From: Belnapia moabensis DSM 16746
GTDB lineage: Bacteria; Pseudomonadota; Alphaproteobacteria; Acetobacterales; Acetobacteraceae
Reading direction: 5' to 3'
Assembly: GCF_000745835.1 (NCBI RefSeq)
Contig: NZ_JQKB01000009.1
Location: forward strand, 1-64,000
DNA length: 64,000 nucleotides
The number at the start of each line of letters is the position of its first letter. The stretch's first letter is position 1. Made by a program: the position numbers and the translations under genes. Of this stretch, positions 1-8,333 are shown piece after piece. The notes beneath the pieces were generated by a model. It was not told where the DNA came from. It made no database searches and worked only from the letters and a program-made list of their open reading frames with translations.

Positions 1-294
1 GTAAGCAAAGGAGCCCATGCTGTCCTCGTCCTCGACGGCGCGGGCTGGCACACCTCACCCAAGCTGCAACTGCCCGCAAACATCAGCCTGCTGCCGCTGC
101 CTCGCTATGCGCCCGACCTGAACCCGGTCGAGAACCTGTGGGAGTTCCTGCGGGCCAACTTTCTCAGTCATCGCGTGTGGGAGAGCTACGACGCTATCGT
201 GGACGCCTGCTGCTCAGCCTGGAACGCGCTGATGCGCAGACCAGAGCAGGTCACCTCCATCACCACCCGTGCCTGGGCTCAGGTCAAGCTCTAG
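1..294 (+). CDS. IS630-family transposase, C-terminal fragment
   Basis: Frame 1 is open from the window edge to the TAG at 292-294 and gives about 97 residues. It carries the typical IS630 DDE endonuclease signatures: the second catalytic Asp in LVLDGAGWH, and the catalytic Glu in the family motif YAPDLNPVENLWEFLR. The family makes a cut-and-paste transposase acting on terminal inverted repeats. Only the catalytic C-terminal third is visible; the N-terminal helix-turn-helix would lie upstream of the window. Whether the full gene is intact cannot be judged. Confidence 0.85.
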   Translation, partial: VSKGAHAVLVLDGAGWHTSPKLQLPANISLLPLPRYAPDLNPVENLWEFLRANFLSHRVWESYDAIVDACCSAWNALMRRPEQVTSITTRAWAQVKL

Positions 295-305
295 GGCGGC
301 TGGTA
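1..305 (+). mobile_element. Right end of an IS630-family insertion sequence (truncated by window start)
   Basis: The first 294 bases encode the C-terminal part of an IS630-type transposase. The element probably ends at the TA dinucleotide at 304-305, about ten bases after the transposase stop, because IS630/Tc1-mariner elements insert at TA and place the inverted repeat just outside the gene. The left end lies outside the window, so the inverted-repeat pairing and target duplication cannot be confirmed. The minus-strand GNAT gene reads straight into this end, which marks the insertion point within or just at the end of that gene. Confidence 0.7.
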
Positions 306-747
306 TGAGAGGCTTCGCCATGAAGACGCGGCTGAAGCTCTTCTGAACCTCGCGCCCCGTCTCGGCATAGCCGCGGCGGGCGTAGAGGGCGATGTTCCGC
401 TCCATCAGGACATTGGTGTAGAGCCGCACCTCCGGCAGGCCGCGCCGGGCCGCCTCGGTCTCGACGAAATCGAGCAGCAAGCGGCCCTCGCCGTGGCCCT
501 GGCGGGCCGGGTCGACGGCGATGTTGTCGAGCAGGAGGTGGTCCGGATGCTGCTCGATGACCACGAGGGCGACGGGCGCGCCTGCCTCCTCCAGCACCCA
601 GGCCTCGCCGGCGGCGATGCGCGCGGCGTAGTCGTCCTCCATCGGCATGGGGCGGCGGCCGATGACCGCCACCCAAGGGGCATAGGCGCGCTCGACGATG
701 GCCGCCAGGACCGGCGCCTCCTCGGGCCGGGCCGGGCGGATGGTCAT
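214..747 (-). CDS. GNAT family N-acetyltransferase with an IS-derived C-terminal tail
   Basis: The 177-residue protein has the GNAT fold signature, with the acetyl-CoA loop in ARQGHGEGRLLLDF (about residues 80-93) and the late motif NIALYARRGYAETGR before a final strand ending near FMAKPL. The acceptor substrate is unknown. Family members normally stop soon after this strand. Here the frame continues about 30 more residues through the end of the IS630 element and stops at 214-216, so the last part is encoded by transposon DNA antisense to the transposase. The ATG at 745-747 overlaps the tldD TGA (ATGA), so translation is probably coupled to tldD. The protein may still fold because the added tail lies outside the core domain. 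Confidence 0.8.
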   Translation of the reverse strand: MTIRPARPEEAPVLAAIVERAYAPWVAVIGRRPMPMEDDYAARIAAGEAWVLEEAGAPVALVVIEQHPDHLLLDNIAVDPARQGHGEGRLLLDFVETEAARRGLPEVRLYTNVLMERNIALYARRGYAETGREVQKSFSRVFMAKPLIPAALELDLSPGTGGDGGDLLWSAHQRVPG

Positions 748-2186
748 ACGGCGGTGCCGCCGACCGTGAGGCCGGCGAGCTTCAGCGTCGGCTGGCCGAC
801 GCCGACGGGGACGCCCTGGCCCTGCTTGCCGCAGGTGCCGATGCCGGGGTCGAGCGCCATGTCGTTGCCGACCATCGTGACCTTGGTGAGGCTATCCGGG
901 CCATTGCCGATCAGCGTCGCGCCCTTCACCGGGGCGCCGATCCTGCCGTCCTCGACCATATAGGCCTCGGAGGCGGAGAAGACGAACTTGCCGCTGGTGA
1001 TGTCGACCTGGCCGCCGCCGAAATTCACCGCGTAGAGGCCGCGCTTCACGCTGCGGAGAATTTCCTCCGGCGCGTGCTGGCCGCCCAGCATCACCGTGTT
1101 GGTCATGCGCGGCATGGGGATATGGGCGTAGCTCTGGCGGCGGCCGTTGCCGGTGGAGGCGACGCCCATCAGCCGCGCATTCTGCCGGTCCTGCAGGAAG
1201 CCCGTCAGGATGCCGTCCTCGATCAGCACGGTGCGGTTGGAGGGCGTGCCCTCGTCATCGACGGTGAGGCTGCCGCGGCGGTCGGGCATGGTGCCGTCAT
1301 CGATGACGGTGACGCCCGGGGCGGCGATGCGCTGGCCGAGCAGGCCGGCGAAGGCCGAGGTCTTCTTGCGGTTGAAGTCGCCCTCAAGGCCATGGCCGAT
1401 CGCCTCGTGCAGGAGGATGCCGGGCCAGCCAGGGCCGAGCACCACCTCCATCTCGCCAGCCGGGGCCGGGACGCTGTCGAGGTTGACGAGGGCCTGGCGC
1501 AGCGCCTCATCGACGGCGCCCTGCCAGACCGGCTCGGCCAGGATGCGGGCATAGTCGAAGCGGCCGCCGAGGCCGTGGCTGCCGGTCTCGCGCCTTCCGT
1601 CCTGCTCCACCACCACGGCGACGTTGAGGCGGACCAGCGGGCGGATATCGGCGACGCGGGTGCCGTCCGGGCGGATGATCTGCACCGCCTGCCATTCGCC
1701 GAAGATCGAGGCCATCACCTGCTTGACGCGCGGGTCGCGGGCGCGGGCGAAGGCGTCGATCTCGCCGAGGAGGGCGGTCTTGGCGCCGAAATCCATCAGC
1801 GCCAGCGGGTTGCCGTCGGCGTAAAGCCGGGCATTGGTCGAGCGCGGGGCGAGGTCGAGCGTGCCGGAATGGCCGTGGCGGACGGCGCCGACCGTCTCCG
1901 CGGCGCGCTTCAGCGCGGCTTCCGACATCTCGCCGGAATGGGCGTAGCCGGCGGCCTCGCCGGCGACGGCGCGCAGGCCGAAGCCGCGTGTGGCGTCGAA
2001 ACTCGCCGAGCGGATGCGGCCGTCATCGAGCGAGATGCCTTCGCTCTCGCGGTACTCGAGGAAAAGCTCGCCGTCGTCGGCGCCGGAGAGCGCCTCGCGG
2101 ACCAGGCGCTCGGCGCCGGCGCGGTCGAGGCCTTCCTCGGCGAAGAAGAGGCGATCGGTGACCGAAAGCGGCGTGTCGAGCGGCAT
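744..2186 (-). CDS. tldD: TldD-type metalloprotease
   Basis: This 480-residue protein has the normal TldD length. TldD/TldE (PmbA) form a cytosolic metalloprotease complex implicated in peptide (microcin B17, CcdA) processing. The zinc-binding motif HEAIGHGLEGD lies at about 260-270, with the HExxxH pattern of the family, and the C-terminal half contains the glycine-rich beta segments typical of TldD. A GGAGAG ribosome-binding site lies about nine bases before the ATG. The gene follows the multi-PAS kinase by 23 bases and overlaps the GNAT start by four, which places it in the ctaA-kinase-tldD-GNAT unit. A tldE/pmbA partner is not in the window. Confidence 0.93.
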   Translation of the reverse strand: MPLDTPLSVTDRLFFAEEGLDRAGAERLVREALSGADDGELFLEYRESEGISLDDGRIRSASFDATRGFGLRAVAGEAAGYAHSGEMSEAALKRAAETVGAVRHGHSGTLDLAPRSTNARLYADGNPLALMDFGAKTALLGEIDAFARARDPRVKQVMASIFGEWQAVQIIRPDGTRVADIRPLVRLNVAVVVEQDGRRETGSHGLGGRFDYARILAEPVWQGAVDEALRQALVNLDSVPAPAGEMEVVLGPGWPGILLHEAIGHGLEGDFNRKKTSAFAGLLGQRIAAPGVTVIDDGTMPDRRGSLTVDDEGTPSNRTVLIEDGILTGFLQDRQNARLMGVASTGNGRRQSYAHIPMPRMTNTVMLGGQHAPEEILRSVKRGLYAVNFGGGQVDITSGKFVFSASEAYMVEDGRIGAPVKGATLIGNGPDSLTKVTMVGNDMALDPGIGTCGKQGQGVPVGVGQPTLKLAGLTVGGTAV

Positions 2187-2209
2187 AGTGGGGCTCTCCG
2201 AGGGGCTGG

Positions 2210-5200
2210 TTATGCGGCCAGTTCGGCCAGCAGGCGGGCTTTCGGGAAACGCAGCAGGGCGGTGGTGCCCTGGCCGGGCGTGCTGTCGAGGGTGAGGGTC
2301 GCGCCCTGCGCCTCGGCCAGCGCCCTGGACAGATATAGGCCGAGGCCGGAGCCGGGGAAGCGCCGGGACAGCGAGGAATCGAGCTGGGTGAAGGGCTCGA
2401 AGGCGCGCGAGATGTCGCCCGGGGCGATGCCGATGCCGGTGTCGCTGACCTTGAGCAGCAGGTCGCCCTCGGGCGCGATCTCGGCGCCGAGGGTGACGCT
2501 GCCGCCGGCGGGGGTGAATTTCACCGCATTGGCGAGCAGGTTGAGCAGCACCTGGCGCAGCCGGAGCTCATCGGCGCGGAGCAGCGGCAGGTGCTGGGGC
2601 AGGCTGGCGGCGAGGCTGACCCCGGCCGTCGCCGCCGTCGCCTGCATCATCTGCACCGCGCCCTCGGCCAGGGGCAGCACCGCCACCTGACCCTCGGTGA
2701 CCTGGAAGCCGGTCGTCTCCGAGCGGGTGACGTCGAGGATGTCGTCGATCAACGAGAGCAGGTGGCGCCCGGCCTCGTGGATCGATTGGACGTAGTCGAG
2801 GCGCCGGGCCGGGTCGGCGTCGATCAGGTAGGCCTCGGAGAAGCCGATGACGGCGTTGAGCGGCGTGCGCAGCTCATGGCTCATGGTGGCGAGGAAGCGG
2901 GACTTGGCGCGGTTCGCCGCCTCGGCCGCGTCGCGGGCGCGCTCCAGCTCGGCGCGGGCGCGCAGCTCCTCGCTGATGTCCCGGTAGCTGCGGATGTAGC
3001 CGACGCCGCCGACGCTGTCGGTGGTGATCTCGACCATCCGGCCGCCGAGCAGCCGGCGATGGGTGGAGGGCACCGGCCAGGGCCGGTCCGTCGGCACCAG
3101 CGCCAGGGCTTCGGCAAAGGCGGCCGGGTCGAGGTCGCCATTGGCGGCCTGCAGCTGGATCAGCGCCTGGATCGGCTGGCCGGGCCAGACCGCCTCGGCC
3201 GGAAGACCGTTCAGGGTGGCGGCGATGCCGTTGGCGGCGACGACGCGGCCTTGCATGTCGAACAGGATGATGCCCTGGCGGCTGTGGTCGAGCATGGCCT
3301 GAAGGATGGCGGCGCGGCTGCGCGTCTCTTCCTCCGCCCGGACCAAGGGGGTGATGTCGGCGGTGGTCACGACGAAGCCACCGCCCGGCGTCGGGTCCGA
3401 GGTGACTTCCAGAATCCGGCCGCCCACGCCCGGGCGGGTGTAGCGGGAGGGCTGGCTACGATCCATGGTGAGGGCGAGCTGCGCCGCCTGGGCGCCGCTC
3501 TCGCCGCCGACCTCGTGGGCGAGCTGGTCCTCGATCAACTCCTCGAGGCTGCGGCCGGGGCGGAGGCCGCCCGGCGAATAGCCGCCGAACTCGGCGGCGA
3601 GGGAGTTGGCGGCGATCACCCGGCGGTCCGGTCCGTAATAGCAGATGCCGTGCCGGGTATTCTCCAGCATCACCTGCAGCACGCCGGCCCGCTCACGCGC
3701 TGCGGCCTCGGCGCGGGTGAGGGCAGTGATGTCGGTATAGGTGGTGACGAAGCCACCCTCAGGGGTCGGGTTTGTGGTGACTTCGATCACCTGGCCTTCC
3801 ACCCCGGGCCGGACGAAGCTGAGCGGGCGGCTGTAGTCGTCCGCGACGATCCGCGGGATCGTCGCTGGATCGAGCAGGCCGGCGGCGGCGATGTCGGCGA
3901 CCACGTCGCCCCAGGCGCGGCCCGGCTCGAAGGCCGCCGGGTCGAGCCCATTGAGGCGGGCGGCAAGCGCATTGGCGGTCACCAGCCGGTGCTGCCGGTC
4001 GAACAGCGCGATGCCATGCAGCATGTTGTCCATCATCACCAGCAGCTGGGCGCTGCGGTCGGCGGCGGCGGCCTGCGCCTCCAACAGATTGGTCACGTCG
4101 GAATGGGTAACGACGAAGCCGCCATTCGGCGCCGGGTTCGAGGATACCTCGACCAGCCGGCCACCGGCGGTGCGGCGCAGGTAGCGGTGCGGCTTGCTGC
4201 GGTCGAGGGTGAGCCGCGCCTGCTTGATCGCCGCAGTCGCCTCGGCGTTGCCGTAGATGCCGGTGGCGGCGCTCCGCTCCACCAGATCCTCGAGCGAGTC
4301 GCCAGGTTGCAGAGGCACGCGGCCGCTTTCCCCGGCCAGTTCCTCGGCCAGGGAGTTGAAGGCGATCAGCCGGCGGTCCGGGCCGAAGTAGGAGATGCCA
4401 TGCCGGATGTTGTCGAGCATCAGCTGCAGCGTGGCGGCGCGGTCGGAGGATTCAGCCTTGGCCTCCTCCAGCGCGGTCACATCGGACTGGGTGATGACGA
4501 AGCCACCCTCCGGCGTCGGGTCGCTGGCGATGTCGATCACCCGGGCGTCGGGCATGCGGCGCTGGATGCGCGCCGGGTGGGAGCGGTCGCGGCCGAGCGC
4601 CGCGGCGTAGCGCCGGCTCGCCTCCGGCTCGGGACCGAAATAGCCGAGGGCGTGCTGCTCGCGGAGGATGTCGTCGAACAGCCAGCCGCTGCGCTCGTGC
4701 AGGTCGGGCAGCCCGTGATGCGGCCCGGCCAGGCTGTTGGCGAGGATCAACCGGCGGTCCGGCCCGTAATAGGCGATGCCGTGGCGCACGCTGTCGAGCG
4801 TGACCTGGAGGACATGGGCGCGATTCTTGGCCTCGGCCTCGGCCTTGGCGCGGGCGGTGATGTCGGTGAAGGTGATGACGAAGCCGCCATCCGGCGTCGG
4901 TTCGCTGTAGACCTCGACCACCTGGCCGCCCGGCATGGGCCGCGTGCGCCGCCAGGACCGGCTGCGGTCGACCTTCAGCAACATGGCCAGGGTTTCGCTG
5001 CCCTCCGGCTCCGGGCCATACATGCCGCGGGCATGGTGCATGCGGATCTGGTCTTCGATGCTGATGCCGGGCGCCAGCTCCGCCGCCGAGAGCCCGCCGA
5101 TCTCCGTGGCCAGGCTGTTGGCGACGAGCAGCCGCCGGTCGGGGCCGAACAGCATGAAGCCGTGCCGCATGGTCTCGAGCGCGGCGCGCAATATGGCGGC

Positions 5201-7153
5201 CTGGGAGCGCGCGGTCTCCTCGGCCTGGACCAGTGCGGTGACGTCGGCGAAGGTCAGGGCGAAGCCGTCGCCCGGCATCGGATCGGAATGGATCTCGATC
5301 AGCCGGCCGTCCGAGGTCTGGCGCATGTAGCGGTGCGGCTGGCTGCGGTCGAGCGCGAGCAGCTTTTCGATCTCCCGCTCGGGCTCGGGGCCGAGGCCGC
5401 CGATCGCGGCCTGGCGTTGCAGGATGTCGAGCATCGACGTCCCGGGCGGCAGCGGCGCGTCGCCCTCGGGGAAGGGGAGGTTGTCCGGCCCGCTATAGAG
5501 TCGGTGCACCGCGATCAGGCGCTGCTCGGCATCGTAGAGGGTGATGCCGTGCCGCATCGCCTTCAGCATCGCCCCTTGCAGCTCGGCGCGCTGGCGCAGC
5601 TCGGTCTCGGCGCGGGTGAGGGCGGTGATGTCGGTGATGGTGATGACGAAGCCGCCATCCGGCATCGGGTCCGAGGTGACGTCGAGCATGCGCCCGTCGC
5701 GCGTCGGGCGGGTATGGCGCTGCGGCTTCGAGCGGTCGGCGGCGAGCGCCGCGGCGGAATAGCGTTCGTCGAGCGCCGGGTCGCCGGAGACGGAGGCATC
5801 GCGCTGGGCGGCGATCAGCTCCTCGATGCGCAGCCCTGGCACTACAAGCTCGGCGGGGACGCCGGCCAGCTCGTGCATCAGCCGGTTGGCCGCCACCACG
5901 CGTCCTTCGGCATCGAACAGGGCGATGCCGTGGCGCATGTTTTCGATCATCGCCTGCAGGGCAGCGGCGCGGGCCTCGGCGGCGCGCTCCGCCTCGATCA
6001 GCGGCGTGACGTCGGACCAGGTGATGACGAAGCCGCCGTCGGGCGTCGGGTCGGAGCGCGAATCAACGATGCGGCCGTCATGCAGGCGGCGGCGAACGAA
6101 GCGCGGCAGCCGGCGGTCGTGACGGGTTGCGGCCTCGGCGATGGCGGCCGCCTCCGCCCCTTCGCCGAACAGGCCGCGGGCGAGCTGGACGGCGGCGATC
6201 TCGCCGGCGGTGGTGCCGGGCGGCATCTCGCCCGGGTGGAGGCCGGCCAGTTCGGCGGCGAGGTCGTTGGCGGCGATCAGCCGCTGGTCCGCGCCGAACA
6301 TGGCGATGCCATGGTGCATCGTCTCCTGCATGGTCTGGAGCAGCTCGGCGCGCGCCCGCGAGGCGGCTTCGGCCTGGGCGATCGGGGTGATGTCGGTATA
6401 GGTGACGACATGGCCGCCTGGGCCTATCGGGTTGGAGATGACCTTGATCACCCGCCCGTCCGGCGTGGAACGGGTGATCTCATGGTAGCGGCCGGTCGGG
6501 CGTGCGGTCAGCCGGTCGCGCTCAGCCGCTGCGGCCTCGCCGCTGCCGAAGACGCCGCGGGCATATTGAAGGTCGATGAGCTCGGCGCGGGGACGTCCGG
6601 GGACCAGATCCTCGGGCGCCAGGCCAGTGCTGGAGGCGGCGAGGGCATTGGCGGCGACGAGCCTGTCGTCAGGCCCGTAGATGAGGCAGCCATGCTGCAT
6701 CGAGTCGAGGGCGGCGGTCAGCGTGATGGCACGGTCCCGGGCGGCTTCCTCGGCCCGGGTACGGGCGGTGATGTCGGTATAGGTGACGATGAAGCCGCCA
6801 TCCGGTGTCGGGTTACAGGCGATCTCGAGCACGGTGCCGTTGGGGCGGATGCGGACATAGCGGCCGGGAATGGTCCGGTCGAAGGCGCTGATGGCGGCCA
6901 GGCGCCGCTCGGTGGCCTCGGCATCGCCGAACTCGCCGGCGGCGGCCTGGGCGGCGACGATCGCCGCGTGGGTCGCGCCGATAGGGATGGTCTCGCCGGG
7001 GATGGCGCCGTAGCGGCGGGCCAGGTCGTTCGCGGCCACCAACCTGTCCTCGGCGTCGAACAGCGCGATGCCGTGCTGCATGCTGACGAGCACCAGCCGC
7101 AGCAGGGCAGGTTGGTCCGCCCCCGGCGCGACTGCGGCTTCTCCCTCGGTCAT
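2210..7153 (-). CDS. Soluble histidine kinase with eleven tandem PAS domains
   Basis: The protein has 1647 residues. Eleven consecutive PAS modules of the PAS_7 kind fill residues 20-1395, beginning near 20, 144, 271, 398, 525, 654, 781, 908, 1036, 1158 and 1283. Most open with a motif like MRHGIALFD followed by RLVAAN, and close with GGFVITYTDIT and a short charged helix. A HisKA domain follows, with the phosphoacceptor His1426 in FLATMSHELRTPLNAVIGF. The HATPase_c domain has the N box near 1539-1548, DTGIGI at 1571-1576 and GSGLGLYLS near 1601-1608. No membrane segment, signal peptide or receiver domain is visible, so it should be a cytosolic kinase needing a separate response regulator, none of which is adjacent. 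The ATG overlaps the ctaA TGA (ATGA), and the reading frame open further upstream is only ctaA antiframe. The ligand sensed is unknown. Confidence 0.93.
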   Translation of the reverse strand: MTEGEAAVAPGADQPALLRLVLVSMQHGIALFDAEDRLVAANDLARRYGAIPGETIPIGATHAAIVAAQAAAGEFGDAEATERRLAAISAFDRTIPGRYVRIRPNGTVLEIACNPTPDGGFIVTYTDITARTRAEEAARDRAITLTAALDSMQHGCLIYGPDDRLVAANALAASSTGLAPEDLVPGRPRAELIDLQYARGVFGSGEAAAAERDRLTARPTGRYHEITRSTPDGRVIKVISNPIGPGGHVVTYTDITPIAQAEAASRARAELLQTMQETMHHGIAMFGADQRLIAANDLAAELAGLHPGEMPPGTTAGEIAAVQLARGLFGEGAEAAAIAEAATRHDRRLPRFVRRRLHDGRIVDSRSDPTPDGGFVITWSDVTPLIEAERAAEARAAALQAMIENMRHGIALFDAEGRVVAANRLMHELAGVPAELVVPGLRIEELIAAQRDASVSGDPALDERYSAAALAADRSKPQRHTRPTRDGRMLDVTSDPMPDGGFVITITDITALTRAETELRQRAELQGAMLKAMRHGITLYDAEQRLIAVHRLYSGPDNLPFPEGDAPLPPGTSMLDILQRQAAIGGLGPEPEREIEKLLALDRSQPHRYMRQTSDGRLIEIHSDPMPGDGFALTFADVTALVQAEETARSQAAILRAALETMRHGFMLFGPDRRLLVANSLATEIGGLSAAELAPGISIEDQIRMHHARGMYGPEPEGSETLAMLLKVDRSRSWRRTRPMPGGQVVEVYSEPTPDGGFVITFTDITARAKAEAEAKNRAHVLQVTLDSVRHGIAYYGPDRRLILANSLAGPHHGLPDLHERSGWLFDDILREQHALGYFGPEPEASRRYAAALGRDRSHPARIQRRMPDARVIDIASDPTPEGGFVITQSDVTALEEAKAESSDRAATLQLMLDNIRHGISYFGPDRRLIAFNSLAEELAGESGRVPLQPGDSLEDLVERSAATGIYGNAEATAAIKQARLTLDRSKPHRYLRRTAGGRLVEVSSNPAPNGGFVVTHSDVTNLLEAQAAAADRSAQLLVMMDNMLHGIALFDRQHRLVTANALAARLNGLDPAAFEPGRAWGDVVADIAAAGLLDPATIPRIVADDYSRPLSFVRPGVEGQVIEVTTNPTPEGGFVTTYTDITALTRAEAAARERAGVLQVMLENTRHGICYYGPDRRVIAANSLAAEFGGYSPGGLRPGRSLEELIEDQLAHEVGGESGAQAAQLALTMDRSQPSRYTRPGVGGRILEVTSDPTPGGGFVVTTADITPLVRAEEETRSRAAILQAMLDHSRQGIILFDMQGRVVAANGIAATLNGLPAEAVWPGQPIQALIQLQAANGDLDPAAFAEALALVPTDRPWPVPSTHRRLLGGRMVEITTDSVGGVGYIRSYRDISEELRARAELERARDAAEAANRAKSRFLATMSHELRTPLNAVIGFSEAYLIDADPARRLDYVQSIHEAGRHLLSLIDDILDVTRSETTGFQVTEGQVAVLPLAEGAVQMMQATAATAGVSLAASLPQHLPLLRADELRLRQVLLNLLANAVKFTPAGGSVTLGAEIAPEGDLLLKVSDTGIGIAPGDISRAFEPFTQLDSSLSRRFPGSGLGLYLSRALAEAQGATLTLDSTPGQGTTALLRFPKARLLAELAA
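2969..7093 (-). repeat. Eleven-unit tandem repeat encoding PAS domains
   Basis: Units of 122-129 codons (about 366-387 bp) recur eleven times in one reading frame. The recurring landmarks are an M-x-H-G-I block, an R-L-x-x-A-N block about 13 residues later, and a G-G-F-x-x-T-x-x-D-[IV]-T block near the end of each unit. The units differ at many positions, so this is an old protein-level repeat and not a recent DNA duplication. Unit 5 has lost the AAN signature, and unit 11 has a diverged closing block that runs into the HisKA helix. Confidence 0.9.
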
Positions 7154-8229
7154 GTGGCTCTCCCGGGAGCGCGCAGCCCGTGCAATGCGAGCAGCGCCGC
7201 GGTCAGCACCAGGACGGCGGTCGCCTGATGCAGCGTGCCGAGCCAGACCGGCACGGCATGCAGCAGCGTGGCGACACCCAAAGCGTATTGCAGCACCACC
7301 GTGACGCCGAGGCCAATGCAGGCGCTGCGGGCGAAGCCGGGCGGCAGGCGGCGCCAGCCGGCGAAGGCGGCCCCCAGCGCGGCCAGGGCCGCTAGGCTCG
7401 CCAGCAGCCTGTGGTTGAATTGAACCGTGGCGATATTGAGTGTGAGGTTGGCCCAGGCGGAATCGAGGCGCCAGTACCCCGTGGGCACCAACCGTCCTTC
7501 CATCAGCGGGAAGGTGTTGTAGTCGAGGCCCGCGCGGTTGCCGGCGACGAAGCCGCCCGCGAGCATCGCCGCGGCCAGCAGCCAGGCAGCCGCCTTGGCC
7601 TGGCGGTGGATGCTGCCGACGGCGGGGAGCGCCTCGGCGGGGCGGGGGCGCAGCAGGCTGAGGCCGGTCCAGGTCAGCGCCGCGAAGAGGCCGAGCGCGA
7701 GGCTCAGATGCATCACCAACCGGTATGGGGAGACGGCCGTGCGGTCCGCCTCGAAGCCGGAGGCGACCATGAACCAGCCGACCGCGCCTTGCAGGCCGCC
7801 CAGCACCAGCAGCAGCAGCAGGCGCCCCTTGTATCCGGCCGGAATGCGGCCGCGCAGCCAGAACCAGGCGAGCGGCAGAGCATAGGCGAGTCCGATCAGC
7901 CGGCCCCAGAGCCGATGCGCCCATTCCAGCCAGAAGATCTGCTTGAAGCCCTCGATCCCGAAGCCTTGGTTGACGAGCTGGTATTGCGGAATGGTGCGGT
8001 AGAGGTCGTAGAGGCGTTGCCACTCGGCATCGGAGAGCGGCGGCAGGGCGCCGGAGAGCGGCGCCCATTCCATGATGGACAGGCCTGAGCCGGTGAGGCG
8101 GGTGGCGCCGCCGAGGGCGACCATGACCCAGACCATGGCAGCCACGCCGAGCAGCCAAAGGCCGATAGCGCGGGGCGCCGCCCGGCTGCGGACCGGGTGC
8201 GCGGAGGGAGCATCGAAAGGCATCCCCAT
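7150..8229 (-). CDS. ctaA: Heme A synthase (CtaA/COX15)
   Basis: CtaA converts heme O to heme A for aa3-type cytochrome oxidases in the inner membrane. The protein has about eight hydrophobic segments and the family motifs GGATRLTGSGLSIMEW (first helix and following loop), WAHRLWGRLIGLAYA, FNHRLLASLAAL and TLHQATAVL, which carry the conserved histidines. The frame is open to a TTG at 8244, but the ATGs at 8229 and 8223 are better starts; 8229 is used here and gives 359 residues. No strong ribosome-binding site is visible. The stop codon overlaps the start of the multi-PAS kinase (ATGA). It is divergent from the glycosyltransferase gene. Confidence 0.93.
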   Translation of the reverse strand: MGMPFDAPSAHPVRSRAAPRAIGLWLLGVAAMVWVMVALGGATRLTGSGLSIMEWAPLSGALPPLSDAEWQRLYDLYRTIPQYQLVNQGFGIEGFKQIFWLEWAHRLWGRLIGLAYALPLAWFWLRGRIPAGYKGRLLLLLVLGGLQGAVGWFMVASGFEADRTAVSPYRLVMHLSLALGLFAALTWTGLSLLRPRPAEALPAVGSIHRQAKAAAWLLAAAMLAGGFVAGNRAGLDYNTFPLMEGRLVPTGYWRLDSAWANLTLNIATVQFNHRLLASLAALAALGAAFAGWRRLPPGFARSACIGLGVTVVLQYALGVATLLHAVPVWLGTLHQATAVLVLTAALLALHGLRAPGRAT

Positions 8230-8333
8230 ACTATAGGATGGCAAGGCGATCAGGACACCAACCGAACGCCGCCCCGGCGCAACAATCGGCGCGGCTTGCG
8301 GCGCGCTCCCGTGGCTGCTACCGCAGCGGCGCG

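Noticed and set aside
2969..7093. The regular 380-bp periodicity as a CRISPR or satellite array
   Set aside because: The period corresponds to PAS-domain coding units in one frame, and the DNA units are diverged and without spacers.
2591..7228. A 1545-codon open frame antisense to the multi-PAS kinase
   Set aside because: It has no recognisable domain, mirrors the repeat structure of the sense gene, and is expected when a long high-G+C gene keeps G or C in third positions. The kinase on the other strand has clear motifs throughout.
7154..8158. N-terminal extension of the multi-PAS kinase frame through the ctaA region
   Set aside because: The extension reads as Arg/Pro-rich shadow sequence of ctaA, and the kinase has a proper ATG overlapping the ctaA stop.
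8238..8333. Glycosyltransferase start at ATG 8238
   Set aside because: The added residues have no family similarity and the start would overlap the divergent ctaA start region; the ATG at 8334 is a better fit.
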